Origin: a virus
DNA length: 64,000 nt
Strand: one strand, 5' to 3'
Virus record (IMG/VR): IMGVR_UViG_3300022693_000799
Span: 62,001-126,000 of that record
The notes under the pieces were generated by a model. The model was not told where the DNA came from and searched no databases. It saw only the letters and a program-made list of their open reading frames with translations. Shown here piece by piece: positions 16,421 through 24,822 of the stretch (position 1 is its first letter; each line of letters begins with the position of its first letter). The translations under genes were made by a program, and so were the position numbers.

Positions 16421-18481
16421 ATGTCCAATAATAATACATCCGAATTACATCCGGAGTTAATGGGTCTAGGTAATAACTTAGATTCATTTGGTAAACATAA
16501 CTCAGCCTCTCGTAGAAAGATGTTCTCATCTCACTTGAGTCAGGCATTGGTTATTGAGGGTTCGACCCCTAAGCGCATTCAGACAGGTGCTGAGCGCGAG
16601 CTTGGTAAATACACTAAAGCTATAAAGATGCCGGTTGATGCATCTATAATTAAAGTCATTCAGCGTTATCCTCGCCGACCAGGTGCTGATTCTATCAAAG
16701 AGAACCCAGCCACGGCTATTATTTACGAAGATGTCAATACACAGGAAGTTGATATCTTGATGGTTGAGAACTATTGTTCCGATCATAACACGTTTGGGTT
16801 TCAGTATTACTCCACACCAGCAATGGAGAAAATCTATCCAGGAATGCAGGTTCCTAAGGGTACAGTACTTGCTAAATCCAAGTCGCTTAAGGATGACGGT
16901 AACTATGCTTATGGCTTAGAAGCAAACGTTGCCTATATGTCTTTACCGGCTACCATTGAGGATGGTTTTATTATCAGTGAGTCTATGGCGGAAAGACTTA
17001 CTACTACCATGACCGGTTCTCGCGTAGCTAGCTGGGGTAAGGAGTATTACCCGCTTAACTTATACGGTGATGAAAACAACTACAAGCCATTCCCAGACAT
17101 TGGTGATAAAATACGTGAAGATGGGCTATTGTTCGCTCTGCGTAAATACGATCCAGCACTTGGGATGGTAGAGATGACACCTAGGGCGTTGATGACACCA
17201 GACTACACGTATGATAAACTAACGTATGTTTCACCTGCAGCGGGTGCGACGGTCTATGACGTCGTGGTCGATATGGATCACAACCTACCCTATAGCATCA
17301 CGCCTGTAGGGATGAATGCACAGCCTGATAAGTACATGCGTCTGCGTGATCAGTTCTACGAATCTATTTACAATGAATATCGTCGTCTTGCCAAACATCG
17401 TGGTAAGGGTCTTCAATTGTCAGGTAGATTTACTAACTGGGTAACACAGGCCATTGCTAATAAGCCTAATGCTTCACCCCATAAGGTCACACGTAAGTAT
17501 CGCTACACCCCACTTGACGATCGTCGCGTAGAAATTAAATATGCGAAGAAAGTAAAAGCTACTAAAGGGTTTAAGCTTACTGATAGTTCAGGAAGTAAGG
17601 GCGTTGTAGTAGAAGTGTGGTCAGATAGTCAAATGCCTGTGGGTCAAAATGGTCTACGTGCAGATGTTATCATGGATCCTATCTCGCCGGTTAAGCGTAT
17701 TAACTTGTCTCAGCTATACGAGCAGTATGTTAATGCAACTAGCCATATGGTGACATGTGTAGTTAGAGATCTAATGGCTAATGGTGAGCATCAGCAGGCA
17801 TGGGAGTATTTGAAAGAGTACTACAGTGTGGTATCACCGCCAATGATTCAAACTATCAACGAGGTGTTAAACAACGATCGCCGGATAGCTACGCATTTAG
17901 ACATCATTGCTACTGAGGGTATTTATCTCTACCTTCCTGTAGATAGCATACACATTGGACCTAAATTAATCCAAGACCTCCGCACTAAGTTTCCAGTGGA
18001 TATACAGCCGGTTACTTATTCGCCTGATGGTGTTAACCAGGTCACTACAATTGATCCTGTATTAATAGGGTCTAAGTACATGATGTTATTAGAAGCAGCG
18101 CCAGATAACTGGTCATCTGTATCTACCGCTAAACTACAGCATCATGGTTTACCTGCTAAAGCATCTAAGAGCGATCGCTATGGTTCACCTAACCGTGAAC
18201 TACCTGTGCGTATCATGGGTGAGGATGAAGTTAGACTACTTAATGCTGCTCTAGGGTCTGACGTAACGGCTGATCTATTAGATCGCTCTGCATCCCCAAC
18301 CACACAGAAAGCTATTATTCGTTCAATATTAAACTCCGATAAACCAAGCAATGTTGAAAGTAACGTTAATCGTCGCAAATTCCCAATGGATAACGCGCGA
18401 CCATTGGTATACGTTAAACACTTATTAAGTTGCGCGGGTGTTAAATTTGTAAGAGGGACGTACGATCATGAGAAAGTTTAA
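16421..18481 (+). CDS. RNA polymerase beta subunit, C-terminal half, 686 aa
   Basis: This is the C-terminal part of a phage multisubunit RNA polymerase beta chain. Recognisable cellular-beta words are the G-x-K-x-(8)-G-x-KGVV segment at about residues 383-395 (FKLTDSSGSKGVVVEVW), equivalent to GDKMAGRHGNKGV. Next come MPVGQNGLRADVIMDPISPVKR (about 403), equivalent to MP...G-x-D-I-x-NP, and DGFIISE (about 183-189). The N-terminal half of beta must be encoded outside the window. The gene overlaps the beta' C-terminal gene by 14 bases, so the two are coupled. Confidence 0.85.
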   Translation: MSNNNTSELHPELMGLGNNLDSFGKHNSASRRKMFSSHLSQALVIEGSTPKRIQTGAERELGKYTKAIKMPVDASIIKVIQRYPRRPGADSIKENPATAIIYEDVNTQEVDILMVENYCSDHNTFGFQYYSTPAMEKIYPGMQVPKGTVLAKSKSLKDDGNYAYGLEANVAYMSLPATIEDGFIISESMAERLTTTMTGSRVASWGKEYYPLNLYGDENNYKPFPDIGDKIREDGLLFALRKYDPALGMVEMTPRALMTPDYTYDKLTYVSPAAGATVYDVVVDMDHNLPYSITPVGMNAQPDKYMRLRDQFYESIYNEYRRLAKHRGKGLQLSGRFTNWVTQAIANKPNASPHKVTRKYRYTPLDDRRVEIKYAKKVKATKGFKLTDSSGSKGVVVEVWSDSQMPVGQNGLRADVIMDPISPVKRINLSQLYEQYVNATSHMVTCVVRDLMANGEHQQAWEYLKEYYSVVSPPMIQTINEVLNNDRRIATHLDIIATEGIYLYLPVDSIHIGPKLIQDLRTKFPVDIQPVTYSPDGVNQVTTIDPVLIGSKYMMLLEAAPDNWSSVSTAKLQHHGLPAKASKSDRYGSPNRELPVRIMGEDEVRLLNAALGSDVTADLLDRSASPTTQKAIIRSILNSDKPSNVESNVNRRKFPMDNARPLVYVKHLLSCAGVKFVRGTYDHEKV

Positions 18482-20444
18482 TGTAAGAGAATTACAAAAG
18501 CTTAGCTCTGAAGAAATGTGGGCGATGGACGACGAAGTATTTACTATTATCTTTGACGATGGTGAATTAGTTACCTCTACCCGTCCTACCATTCTAAGTC
18601 ATTACTACTGGGAGATGCAACGTCATTTCCCAAATGCAACTATACTCAAGCGTCATCATATCGGCAACGGCCATTACACCCCTAAGCTCCATGAGGAAAT
18701 CTTAAGTAATGTGTTGTTCGATACGTATTATGCGTTGAATGAAGTAGTTGACATCATGCTACTCAGTCGTATTGCTTATGAGATTACTAATAAGCTCTAC
18801 AACGATGCGACTAATCAATTAGCTGGGTTTGTATCAACGGTAAGTATTTTAGATTACATTGAGATACACAACCACCCAATAACCGCAAAGGTTAGGGATG
18901 AATTTAGACCCAACGAACGGGCTATTGAGCGTGGCTATGAGCAGATTAAAGATCTACTGTATAAGAAAGAAGAAGAACTACCTAACAACAACGTTGCTGG
19001 GTTCTGTCATTCTAACGTCTTAAGTGTAGGTCAGATTGTTCAGTCGGTCGCTGCACGTGGGTTTGTAACAGATATTGATAGTCATATCCCACCTAACCCA
19101 ATTCCAACTAGCTACACAGAAGGGATGAATACGCTACATGATTCGATGATTGAATCACGTTCAGGCTCCAAAGCATCGTTAGCACAGAAAGATCCACTGC
19201 AGACCACGCAGTATTATAACCGCCGTATGCAGTTGGGTTGTGCGATAATACAAAATCTTCATAAAGGGGATTGTGGAACAACGCGTACCGTGAAGTTCCG
19301 TGTATTGCCGCAAAGTGTCAAGGTGTTGGTAGGTAAGTATTACTACGACAGTGACAACGAGCTAAAAGTATTCATGGGTAATGAAGATCATCTGATCGGC
19401 GAGACGATTAAACTGCGTTCACCGCTGGCGTGTGAGCATCCAGACCCTTACGGTATATGTAGTAAGTGTATGGGTACGGTGGCGGCATCTGTTCCACCAG
19501 GTGCTAATCTAGGTCACGTAGCGGCGGTAGAACTATGTGCGGTTATCTCGCAAAGCGTACTCTCTATTAAACACTTAGAGGTAAGCTCCGTTGCCATTGA
19601 GATTAGTCTAGATGATCACCATCGTCGTTATCTGCGCCTCAATGCTAAAGGTGATAAGGTATTCATTAGAGATCAAGACCGTTACGACCGTATGGAGCTG
19701 GTGCTTAACCACAACGATGTTAAACATATTGGCGATATCAACACAATTGAAGATATTACTGATTTATCATCGAGCCGTATTTCATCGTGTCGTGATATTG
19801 TACTTAATGGGTATCGTGGAGATGAGTTTGAAGATGTGTTATTGTCTGTGTCATCAGGTAAGAACTATTCTTCATTATCAGGTGCAATGTTAAACTACCT
19901 AAAAGAACATGGTTGGTCTCTAAACGAGAAAGGGTTCTACGTATGTGACCTCAGCCATTGGGACTTCAATGAGCCTGCATTTATTCTTCCAATGAAACAC
20001 ATGAACATGTTGGAGTACATGGACGTTATTAAGACGTTCATTGAGTCATCAAGTTCTCAGGAAGATAAGAGTGCAAGCATGTCTAGCCGTACAACGAAGA
20101 AGCCTAAAGACGATAAGCGTAGCCGTATCGTTAATTGTGATTCAGTGTCACAGGCTTTGATGGACTTGCATGTGTTGGTGTCTGAGAAGTTGGGTGTTAA
20201 CGTGGTGCATCTGGAAATTATCATCCTGTCAATTTTAGCACGCGACCCTGATCGTATGGATCACCGTCTGCCGCGTCCTCAAGATCAAAAGGTCTTTGGA
20301 ACGTATAAGCAGAATATGGAACTTAGATCGTTAACAGGCCAGGCTGCATGGATGAACCAGGCGCAGATGATGATATCACCAACGTCGTTTGCTCTGACTA
20401 ATCGACCTAAGCATCCAATGGATACGGTGTTCATGGGTAAATAA
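18468..20444 (+). CDS. RNA polymerase beta' subunit, C-terminal half (first copy), 658 aa
   Basis: Beta' landmarks appear in order. ARGFVTDID is at about residue 199. The bridge-helix-like segment SRSGSKASLAQKDPLQTTQY (about 231-250) parallels S-x-G-A-R-K-G-L-x-D-x-A-x-x-T. HKGDCGT parallels DCGT. RSPLACEHPDPYGICSKCMG (about 322-341) parallels the RS-x-x-x-C...GVC-x-x-CYG region. SQSVLSIKHL parallels the trigger-loop Q-x-x-x-x-x-x-T-F-H region. Its partner NADFDGD fragment ends at 376 in this window or is another unseen gene. Overlap with the beta gene suggests both are in the same enzyme. Confidence 0.88.
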   Translation: MRKFNVRELQKLSSEEMWAMDDEVFTIIFDDGELVTSTRPTILSHYYWEMQRHFPNATILKRHHIGNGHYTPKLHEEILSNVLFDTYYALNEVVDIMLLSRIAYEITNKLYNDATNQLAGFVSTVSILDYIEIHNHPITAKVRDEFRPNERAIERGYEQIKDLLYKKEEELPNNNVAGFCHSNVLSVGQIVQSVAARGFVTDIDSHIPPNPIPTSYTEGMNTLHDSMIESRSGSKASLAQKDPLQTTQYYNRRMQLGCAIIQNLHKGDCGTTRTVKFRVLPQSVKVLVGKYYYDSDNELKVFMGNEDHLIGETIKLRSPLACEHPDPYGICSKCMGTVAASVPPGANLGHVAAVELCAVISQSVLSIKHLEVSSVAIEISLDDHHRRYLRLNAKGDKVFIRDQDRYDRMELVLNHNDVKHIGDINTIEDITDLSSSRISSCRDIVLNGYRGDEFEDVLLSVSSGKNYSSLSGAMLNYLKEHGWSLNEKGFYVCDLSHWDFNEPAFILPMKHMNMLEYMDVIKTFIESSSSQEDKSASMSSRTTKKPKDDKRSRIVNCDSVSQALMDLHVLVSEKLGVNVVHLEIIILSILARDPDRMDHRLPRPQDQKVFGTYKQNMELRSLTGQAAWMNQAQMMISPTSFALTNRPKHPMDTVFMGK

Positions 20445-20463
20445 AACAATAAAGGAGGGCATC

Positions 20464-23025
20464 GTGCCAACTCAGTATTACGCACATGTGGATGTAAAAA
20501 GTCACCATGTACGGTTCCACACCATGATGCCAGAGTGTAAACGCGCCCTCTATGATTATTGCGAGCGGTTAATCGATTATGACCAAGGGTACGATCCTCG
20601 TACCCACAGTTACTATAAGATACCTAAGCGTGTCTTTGCCGCATCACCGCATGATCGTAGAGAGTTGCGTTTCCATATTAACCAGTATAAAGATATACTT
20701 ACACACCTTAACGTAAAGGGAATCAAAACCGAACAATTATTAATTGAGCATTTTACTCCGGTAGAAGGTGATGATGTTACTAGTTTTGTAATAGATGACG
20801 ACATTCAACCTTACGAGTACCAATTGCCAGTTATTGACCATTTCCTTACACCGGGTGTAAGTAAGATAACCAATGCGCCAACGGGTAGTGGTAAGATGCA
20901 ACCATTAGACAGTCTAATTAAGATACCTGGTGGTTGGAAACGAATGGGAGATATACAGGTAGGAGATAAGATCACAGCACCTGACGGACACGACACTTTT
21001 GTAAATGGCGTATTCCCTCAAGGGAAAATGCAGATTTATAAGGTTACGTTTGCAGATGGTCGGTCAACTGAAGTTGGAGGTGAGCATCTTTGGAAGATGT
21101 TTATTGCTAACTACCATGATGTCGATAAGCGGTGGCGTATAGGTGATACCTTTGAAATGATGCGTGAACTTAAACGCTCACAACCTAGAGTGTATATACC
21201 GTTAATTCAACCTGAACAGGGTAGATACAAAGAACTACCCATTCATCCATGGACACTCGGCGCTATGTTGGGCGATGGTTGTTTTACTACTACTGTCCCT
21301 ACGTTCACGACGACCTATGTGGATGTCTTCCATAAGCTGTCGACTTTATTACCAGAACACGTTACATTAAGTTGTGGTGCAAATGGGCGAACTATTGGCT
21401 TTGGAAACAGCCATGTGTTTAGAGATTACTTTAAACACTTAGGATTATGGGGTTGTCGTTCTGCTGATAAATTCATACCTAAGATGTATTTAGAAGCTTC
21501 TGTAGAGCAGCGTTACGCGTTACTTCAAGGTCTGATGGATACAGATGGGGGTATTGATGTCAATTCATCCATGGACTACTCAAGCGTATCTGAACAACTA
21601 GCCAAAGACGTTCAATACTTAGTCAGAAGTCTAGGAGGTATTGCAAAAATATCTAAACGTCAAACCTACTACACCTACAAGGGAGAAAAGAAACCTGGAC
21701 AGCCTAGCTTCAGGGTTAACATTCGCCATCCTAAACCATCTTCACTCTTTACTGTACCACATAAGCTCGAAAGGGCTAATGATGATAATCAGTATTCTAA
21801 AGGATTGAAGTTAAAGGTTGTAAGTGTAGAACCATCCCGAATGGCTGAAGCACAGTGTATATCGGTTACACACAAAGATCATCTTTATGTGACTGATGAT
21901 TTTGTGGTTACACACAACACCATGATGTCTTTATATTCCACATGGATGATAAAGAAAAGAACCATCTTGGTTGTGCCTGCTAAGTACATCACCGAAGGTA
22001 AATGGATTGGTGATATCACTAAGACATTAAATGTACCTAGGGAAAAGCTGTGTGTGGTGAAAGGATCTAAAGCCATGCGGACGCTTATCGATTTAGGATT
22101 AGCAGATGCCTTGGAATATGATTTTATCATTATATCAGCGACTACCATGTACAACTTCTACAAGGCGTATGAGGAAGGAAAGCTGGAGGAAGAAGGGTAT
22201 AACTGCGACCCCGATGAATTGTACACGGTTACTAAAACAGGACTACGCGTAATAGATGAAGTACATGAGAACTTCCATCTCAACTTTACGCAGGATCTGT
22301 ACGGTCATGTGGCTAAGACGATTTACATGTCGGCGACGTTAGTTTCTGATAATGCTTTCATTAATTCAATGTTAGAAGTTGCCTATCCTGTTGGCGAACG
22401 TATAACACCGGATTATGATGGCAAATATATCGCCTGTACAGCCCTCACATACCGTTGTAACAAGGTAGAGCTACTATCGCATAAGCGACGTAAGATGTAC
22501 TCTCAGATGCTCTTTGAGGCGTCTATATTGAAGAAGAAGTTTCGTAGTGAAGCTTACGCTGAAATGATCTATGATATCGTGCTTAATGAATACATCAGTA
22601 TCCGTGAGCCGGGGCAAAAGATGATGATCTTTGCTGATACCATAGAGATGTGTACCTATCTAACATCGTTTATAAAGCCACGTTTGACTGACTTAACTGT
22701 CAATAGGTTTGTGGGTGAGGATCCAGATGAGTATCTTTATGAATCTGATGTAATCATTACTACACCTAAGTCTGCAGGCACTGCGGTAGATATCAAAGGG
22801 CTTAAAGTTACCTTACTGACATCTGCAATTGGCTCACGTCAATTAAACGCGCAGATACTGGGTCGTTTGAGAAAGCTAAGAGGCTTTAAAGATAACGTAC
22901 CACGTTTCTTTTACTTAGTTTGCGAAGATATAGATTCTCATGTTAAGTACCATGAAAGAAAACTTGCTACTTTCTCAGATAAAGTTAAAACTCACCGTAC
23001 GCTGCAAACTGCGTATGTGCTATAA
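20464..23025 (+). CDS. SF2 helicase (UvsW-like) interrupted by an intein, 853 aa precursor
   Basis: It starts at GTG 20464 behind AAGGAGGG. The mature helicase (about 512 residues after splicing) has Walker A PTGSGK|T split by the intein, a DEVH box in RVIDEVHE, the SAT motif in YMSATL, and motif VI in QILGRLRKL. Such SF2 enzymes unwind branched DNA and help replication restart; the order of motifs and size recall T4 UvsW. The intein covers residues 145-485. The helicase can hydrolyse ATP only after splicing rejoins the P-loop. A 34-codon ORF follows after 9 bases. Confidence 0.9.
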   Translation: MPTQYYAHVDVKSHHVRFHTMMPECKRALYDYCERLIDYDQGYDPRTHSYYKIPKRVFAASPHDRRELRFHINQYKDILTHLNVKGIKTEQLLIEHFTPVEGDDVTSFVIDDDIQPYEYQLPVIDHFLTPGVSKITNAPTGSGKMQPLDSLIKIPGGWKRMGDIQVGDKITAPDGHDTFVNGVFPQGKMQIYKVTFADGRSTEVGGEHLWKMFIANYHDVDKRWRIGDTFEMMRELKRSQPRVYIPLIQPEQGRYKELPIHPWTLGAMLGDGCFTTTVPTFTTTYVDVFHKLSTLLPEHVTLSCGANGRTIGFGNSHVFRDYFKHLGLWGCRSADKFIPKMYLEASVEQRYALLQGLMDTDGGIDVNSSMDYSSVSEQLAKDVQYLVRSLGGIAKISKRQTYYTYKGEKKPGQPSFRVNIRHPKPSSLFTVPHKLERANDDNQYSKGLKLKVVSVEPSRMAEAQCISVTHKDHLYVTDDFVVTHNTMMSLYSTWMIKKRTILVVPAKYITEGKWIGDITKTLNVPREKLCVVKGSKAMRTLIDLGLADALEYDFIIISATTMYNFYKAYEEGKLEEEGYNCDPDELYTVTKTGLRVIDEVHENFHLNFTQDLYGHVAKTIYMSATLVSDNAFINSMLEVAYPVGERITPDYDGKYIACTALTYRCNKVELLSHKRRKMYSQMLFEASILKKKFRSEAYAEMIYDIVLNEYISIREPGQKMMIFADTIEMCTYLTSFIKPRLTDLTVNRFVGEDPDEYLYESDVIITTPKSAGTAVDIKGLKVTLLTSAIGSRQLNAQILGRLRKLRGFKDNVPRFFYLVCEDIDSHVKYHERKLATFSDKVKTHRTLQTAYVL
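20896..21918 (+). mobile_element. Class-3-like intein with LAGLIDADG homing endonuclease
   Basis: 341 residues separate Lys and Thr of Walker A. The intein opens with Met-Gln-Pro-Leu-Asp instead of Cys or Ser, so the usual N-terminal nucleophile is missing. It carries a Trp after His in block B (GGEHLW, residue 66), Cys at block F (AQCISV, residue 321) and Thr before the C-terminal His-Asn (VVTHN, residues 337-341), with Thr as +1. This is the W-C-T triad that defines class 3 inteins, which start splicing from the block F Cys. Two LAGLIDADG-type helices, LGAMLGDGC and LLQGLMDTDG, show a homing endonuclease domain. Confidence 0.88.
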
Positions 23026-23034
23026 GGAGAGATC

Positions 23035-23139
23035 ATGCCAACAACAGGTAGTAGTAATCGTCCCTATAAGACAACCTCAAAACAATTAAGTCCCAAGGTG
23101 CTAGCCATGCTTAACCGTAGACTTAGAAAGTTAAAGTAG
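23035..23139 (+). CDS. Small basic protein, 34 aa
   Basis: ATG 23035 follows AAGGAGAG at ideal spacing, nine bases after the helicase stop, so translation is likely. The product is rich in Lys, Arg, Ser and Thr and ends in a basic helix (MLNRRLRKLK). No function is recognised; a short nucleic-acid-binding peptide would fit the charge. It ends just before a hairpin. Confidence 0.5.
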   Translation: MPTTGSSNRPYKTTSKQLSPKVLAMLNRRLRKLK

Positions 23140-23147
23140 ACGTATCT

Positions 23148-23175
23148 AGGCTCGCCTCCTTTTGGGGGTGAGCCT
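23148..23175 (+). terminator. Hairpin followed by TATGACC
   Basis: AGGCTCGCCTCC and GGGGGTGAGCCT pair over 12 positions, including G-U pairs, around a TTTT loop. ATGACCTATAAGGAG follows, so the hairpin sits just before the ribosome site of the next gene. It could limit read-through or shape that leader. Confidence 0.55.
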
Positions 23176-23196
23176 ATGACCTATAAGGAGTTTTTT

Positions 23197-24021
23197 ATGT
23201 TGTATCATCTTGTTAATGGTGAGCAGGTTTCAGATCCTGAACCGTTCCCAGGTGAAGACATCTGTGTAATGATGATAGACAGTGACGTTTGCAAAATAGA
23301 AACCGTACCCTTTAATTCATTATTTACCATTGATAACTATAACGGCCTCTATACGGTTATAAAAGTAAATGAGGTAGCCGCTATCTCCCAGGTAGAAGGT
23401 ATTGCTATACCTGATAAAATTTACGATGTGATGCAGTTAGATGATCTAGTTACTGTACTTTACATGTCGGGTAATGAAGTAAGGTATAGAAAACTAATTA
23501 TAAGTGACTCTTATTCCGAATGTATGTTGCTTAAAGACGGGTTGGTGGCGCTAAACAACCAACCGTTTCCTACTTTAGAAACAGTAGATAGCGTTAGAGT
23601 ATATAAGCGATTAAATCATGATGGCTTTACGTCACAAAGCTTTAAGTTATCTACTAAAGAACGAATCAGCGATAACCACCCATTGCGTCCACGTGGGATA
23701 AATTCAATCACGACCTATCAGGATGGTTATATAGTAGATGTTGAGTTTACTAATGGAATCAAGGCTTATAGAAGAGAATTGATTGTTTACCCTAACCATA
23801 AAACTAATAAAGTACATGCAAGTATGGAGGAGATGGTGTCGTGGCAGTCTGACTACATATATAAATCTAATTTAGCTTCTGTTAAGGCGCACGGTATGGC
23901 GGTGTTATTCACCTATGCAGATATAGATGCGAAAGGAAATATTAATACTAATTCATTTAGACTAGAATATGTCATAGAAGGTCAGGTATTTGTAAAAGAG
24001 TTTAATACAACAACGTCTTGA
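23197..24021 (+). CDS. Hypothetical protein, 274 aa
   Basis: ATG 23197 is chosen because AAGGAG lies eight bases upstream; the frame also has ATG 23176 inside the hairpin region. The sequence is beta-rich and acidic with many short hydrophobic strands and no Cys cluster or catalytic motif. It ends at a bidirectional terminator facing a - strand gene. The function is unknown. Confidence 0.65.
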   Translation: MLYHLVNGEQVSDPEPFPGEDICVMMIDSDVCKIETVPFNSLFTIDNYNGLYTVIKVNEVAAISQVEGIAIPDKIYDVMQLDDLVTVLYMSGNEVRYRKLIISDSYSECMLLKDGLVALNNQPFPTLETVDSVRVYKRLNHDGFTSQSFKLSTKERISDNHPLRPRGINSITTYQDGYIVDVEFTNGIKAYRRELIVYPNHKTNKVHASMEEMVSWQSDYIYKSNLASVKAHGMAVLFTYADIDAKGNINTNSFRLEYVIEGQVFVKEFNTTTS

Positions 24022-24075
24022 CGGCATAGAGGAAGAGCTAGCGCTACGCTAGCTCTTCCTCGTTATGCGCTTTCT
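24020..24075. terminator. Bidirectional terminator, 15-bp stem
   Basis: GAGGAAGAGCTAGCG/CGCTAGCTCTTCCTC with a CTA loop lies at 24029-24061 between convergent genes. GACGGCATA precedes it and GTTATGCGC plus a T7 tract follows. On each strand the hairpin is therefore followed by TATGC, which supports a role at the 3' end of both transcripts. Confidence 0.8.
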
Positions 24076-24079
24076 TTTT

Positions 24080-24490
24080 TTATTTAAATATCTTACCTAA
24101 CAGCATCTTAATGGCAACCATCAGGATGTTGTTAATTAAATAGCCACTGAAGTGATGAGACATCTCGTCTTTCTTCAGCCATTTCAAATAAATATTGTCA
24201 ATGGCCTCGCCATCGTATTCTAACACTAAATGACCAATGTAATCTTTCTCGGTCAAACATCGCCAGAACTTAGCCTTAAACAACAATATACCTGTCCAGA
24301 ACTTCCAATAGCTCTCCCCACAGACGTACCACCATACAGTAACTGCAAAATCATCACAGTCACCACGATAGTGTCCGGATTCATCCATCTCTAATATACG
24401 CCAACTGTCAACCTTAGAGTCGTATTTGTATTTAAAACGATTAATAAGGTTTTGAATTTTACGTTGCGCTTCTTCACTAATACGCGGCAT
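24080..24490 (-). CDS. Transglutaminase-like cysteine protein (BTLCP-like), 136 aa
   Basis: The motif GDCDDFA (about residues 43-49), a His in GHLVLEYDG and an Asp in AIDN follow the Cys-His-Asp order. This is the order of bacterial transglutaminase-like cysteine peptidases, where GDCEDFA holds the nucleophile. The C-terminal 20 residues are hydrophobic. It starts at 24490 after GAGGAAA. Substrate and location are unknown. The last gene of a five-gene - strand operon, it could act on a host or virion protein. Confidence 0.65.
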   Translation of the reverse strand: MPRISEEAQRKIQNLINRFKYKYDSKVDSWRILEMDESGHYRGDCDDFAVTVWWYVCGESYWKFWTGILLFKAKFWRCLTEKDYIGHLVLEYDGEAIDNIYLKWLKKDEMSHHFSGYLINNILMVAIKMLLGKIFK

Positions 24491-24503
24491 GTGTGTTTCC
24501 TCG

Positions 24504-24809
24504 TTATAATAATTCTAATGTTAATTCAACATAGATACCCGGTCTATGACTAGGTATCTGACGTATCCATTTTAATTCAGGTGTTCTTAACATCGTTCCC
24601 AAAGTAATAGGGTCTTCTGTTAACAACTCTTTAATTAAGGTGCTTATATAGAACTGATCACGTATAACAATCCAACGTTTAACGTGTAGCTCTATCATAG
24701 AACTTAGTTTACCTATAGGGTCGGTTACTAGTTCATCTTTTTCAAAAAACTGACGGTGGGTGCGTACTTCTTTAGCACCCTTTAACTCATAATCGAGTTT
24801 AATTTTCAT
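24504..24809 (-). CDS. Hypothetical protein, 101 aa
   Basis: A small charged protein with a PxxRPGIYVEL ending, it starts at 24809 after a GGAAT-type site. No motif is recognised. It is placed between the SNF2-type helicase and the cysteine-peptidase-like gene with short gaps, so it is cotranscribed with them. Confidence 0.6.
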   Translation of the reverse strand: MKIKLDYELKGAKEVRTHRQFFEKDELVTDPIGKLSSMIELHVKRWIVIRDQFYISTLIKELLTEDPITLGTMLRTPELKWIRQIPSHRPGIYVELTLELL

Positions 24810-24822
24810 TTATCTATTCCAA

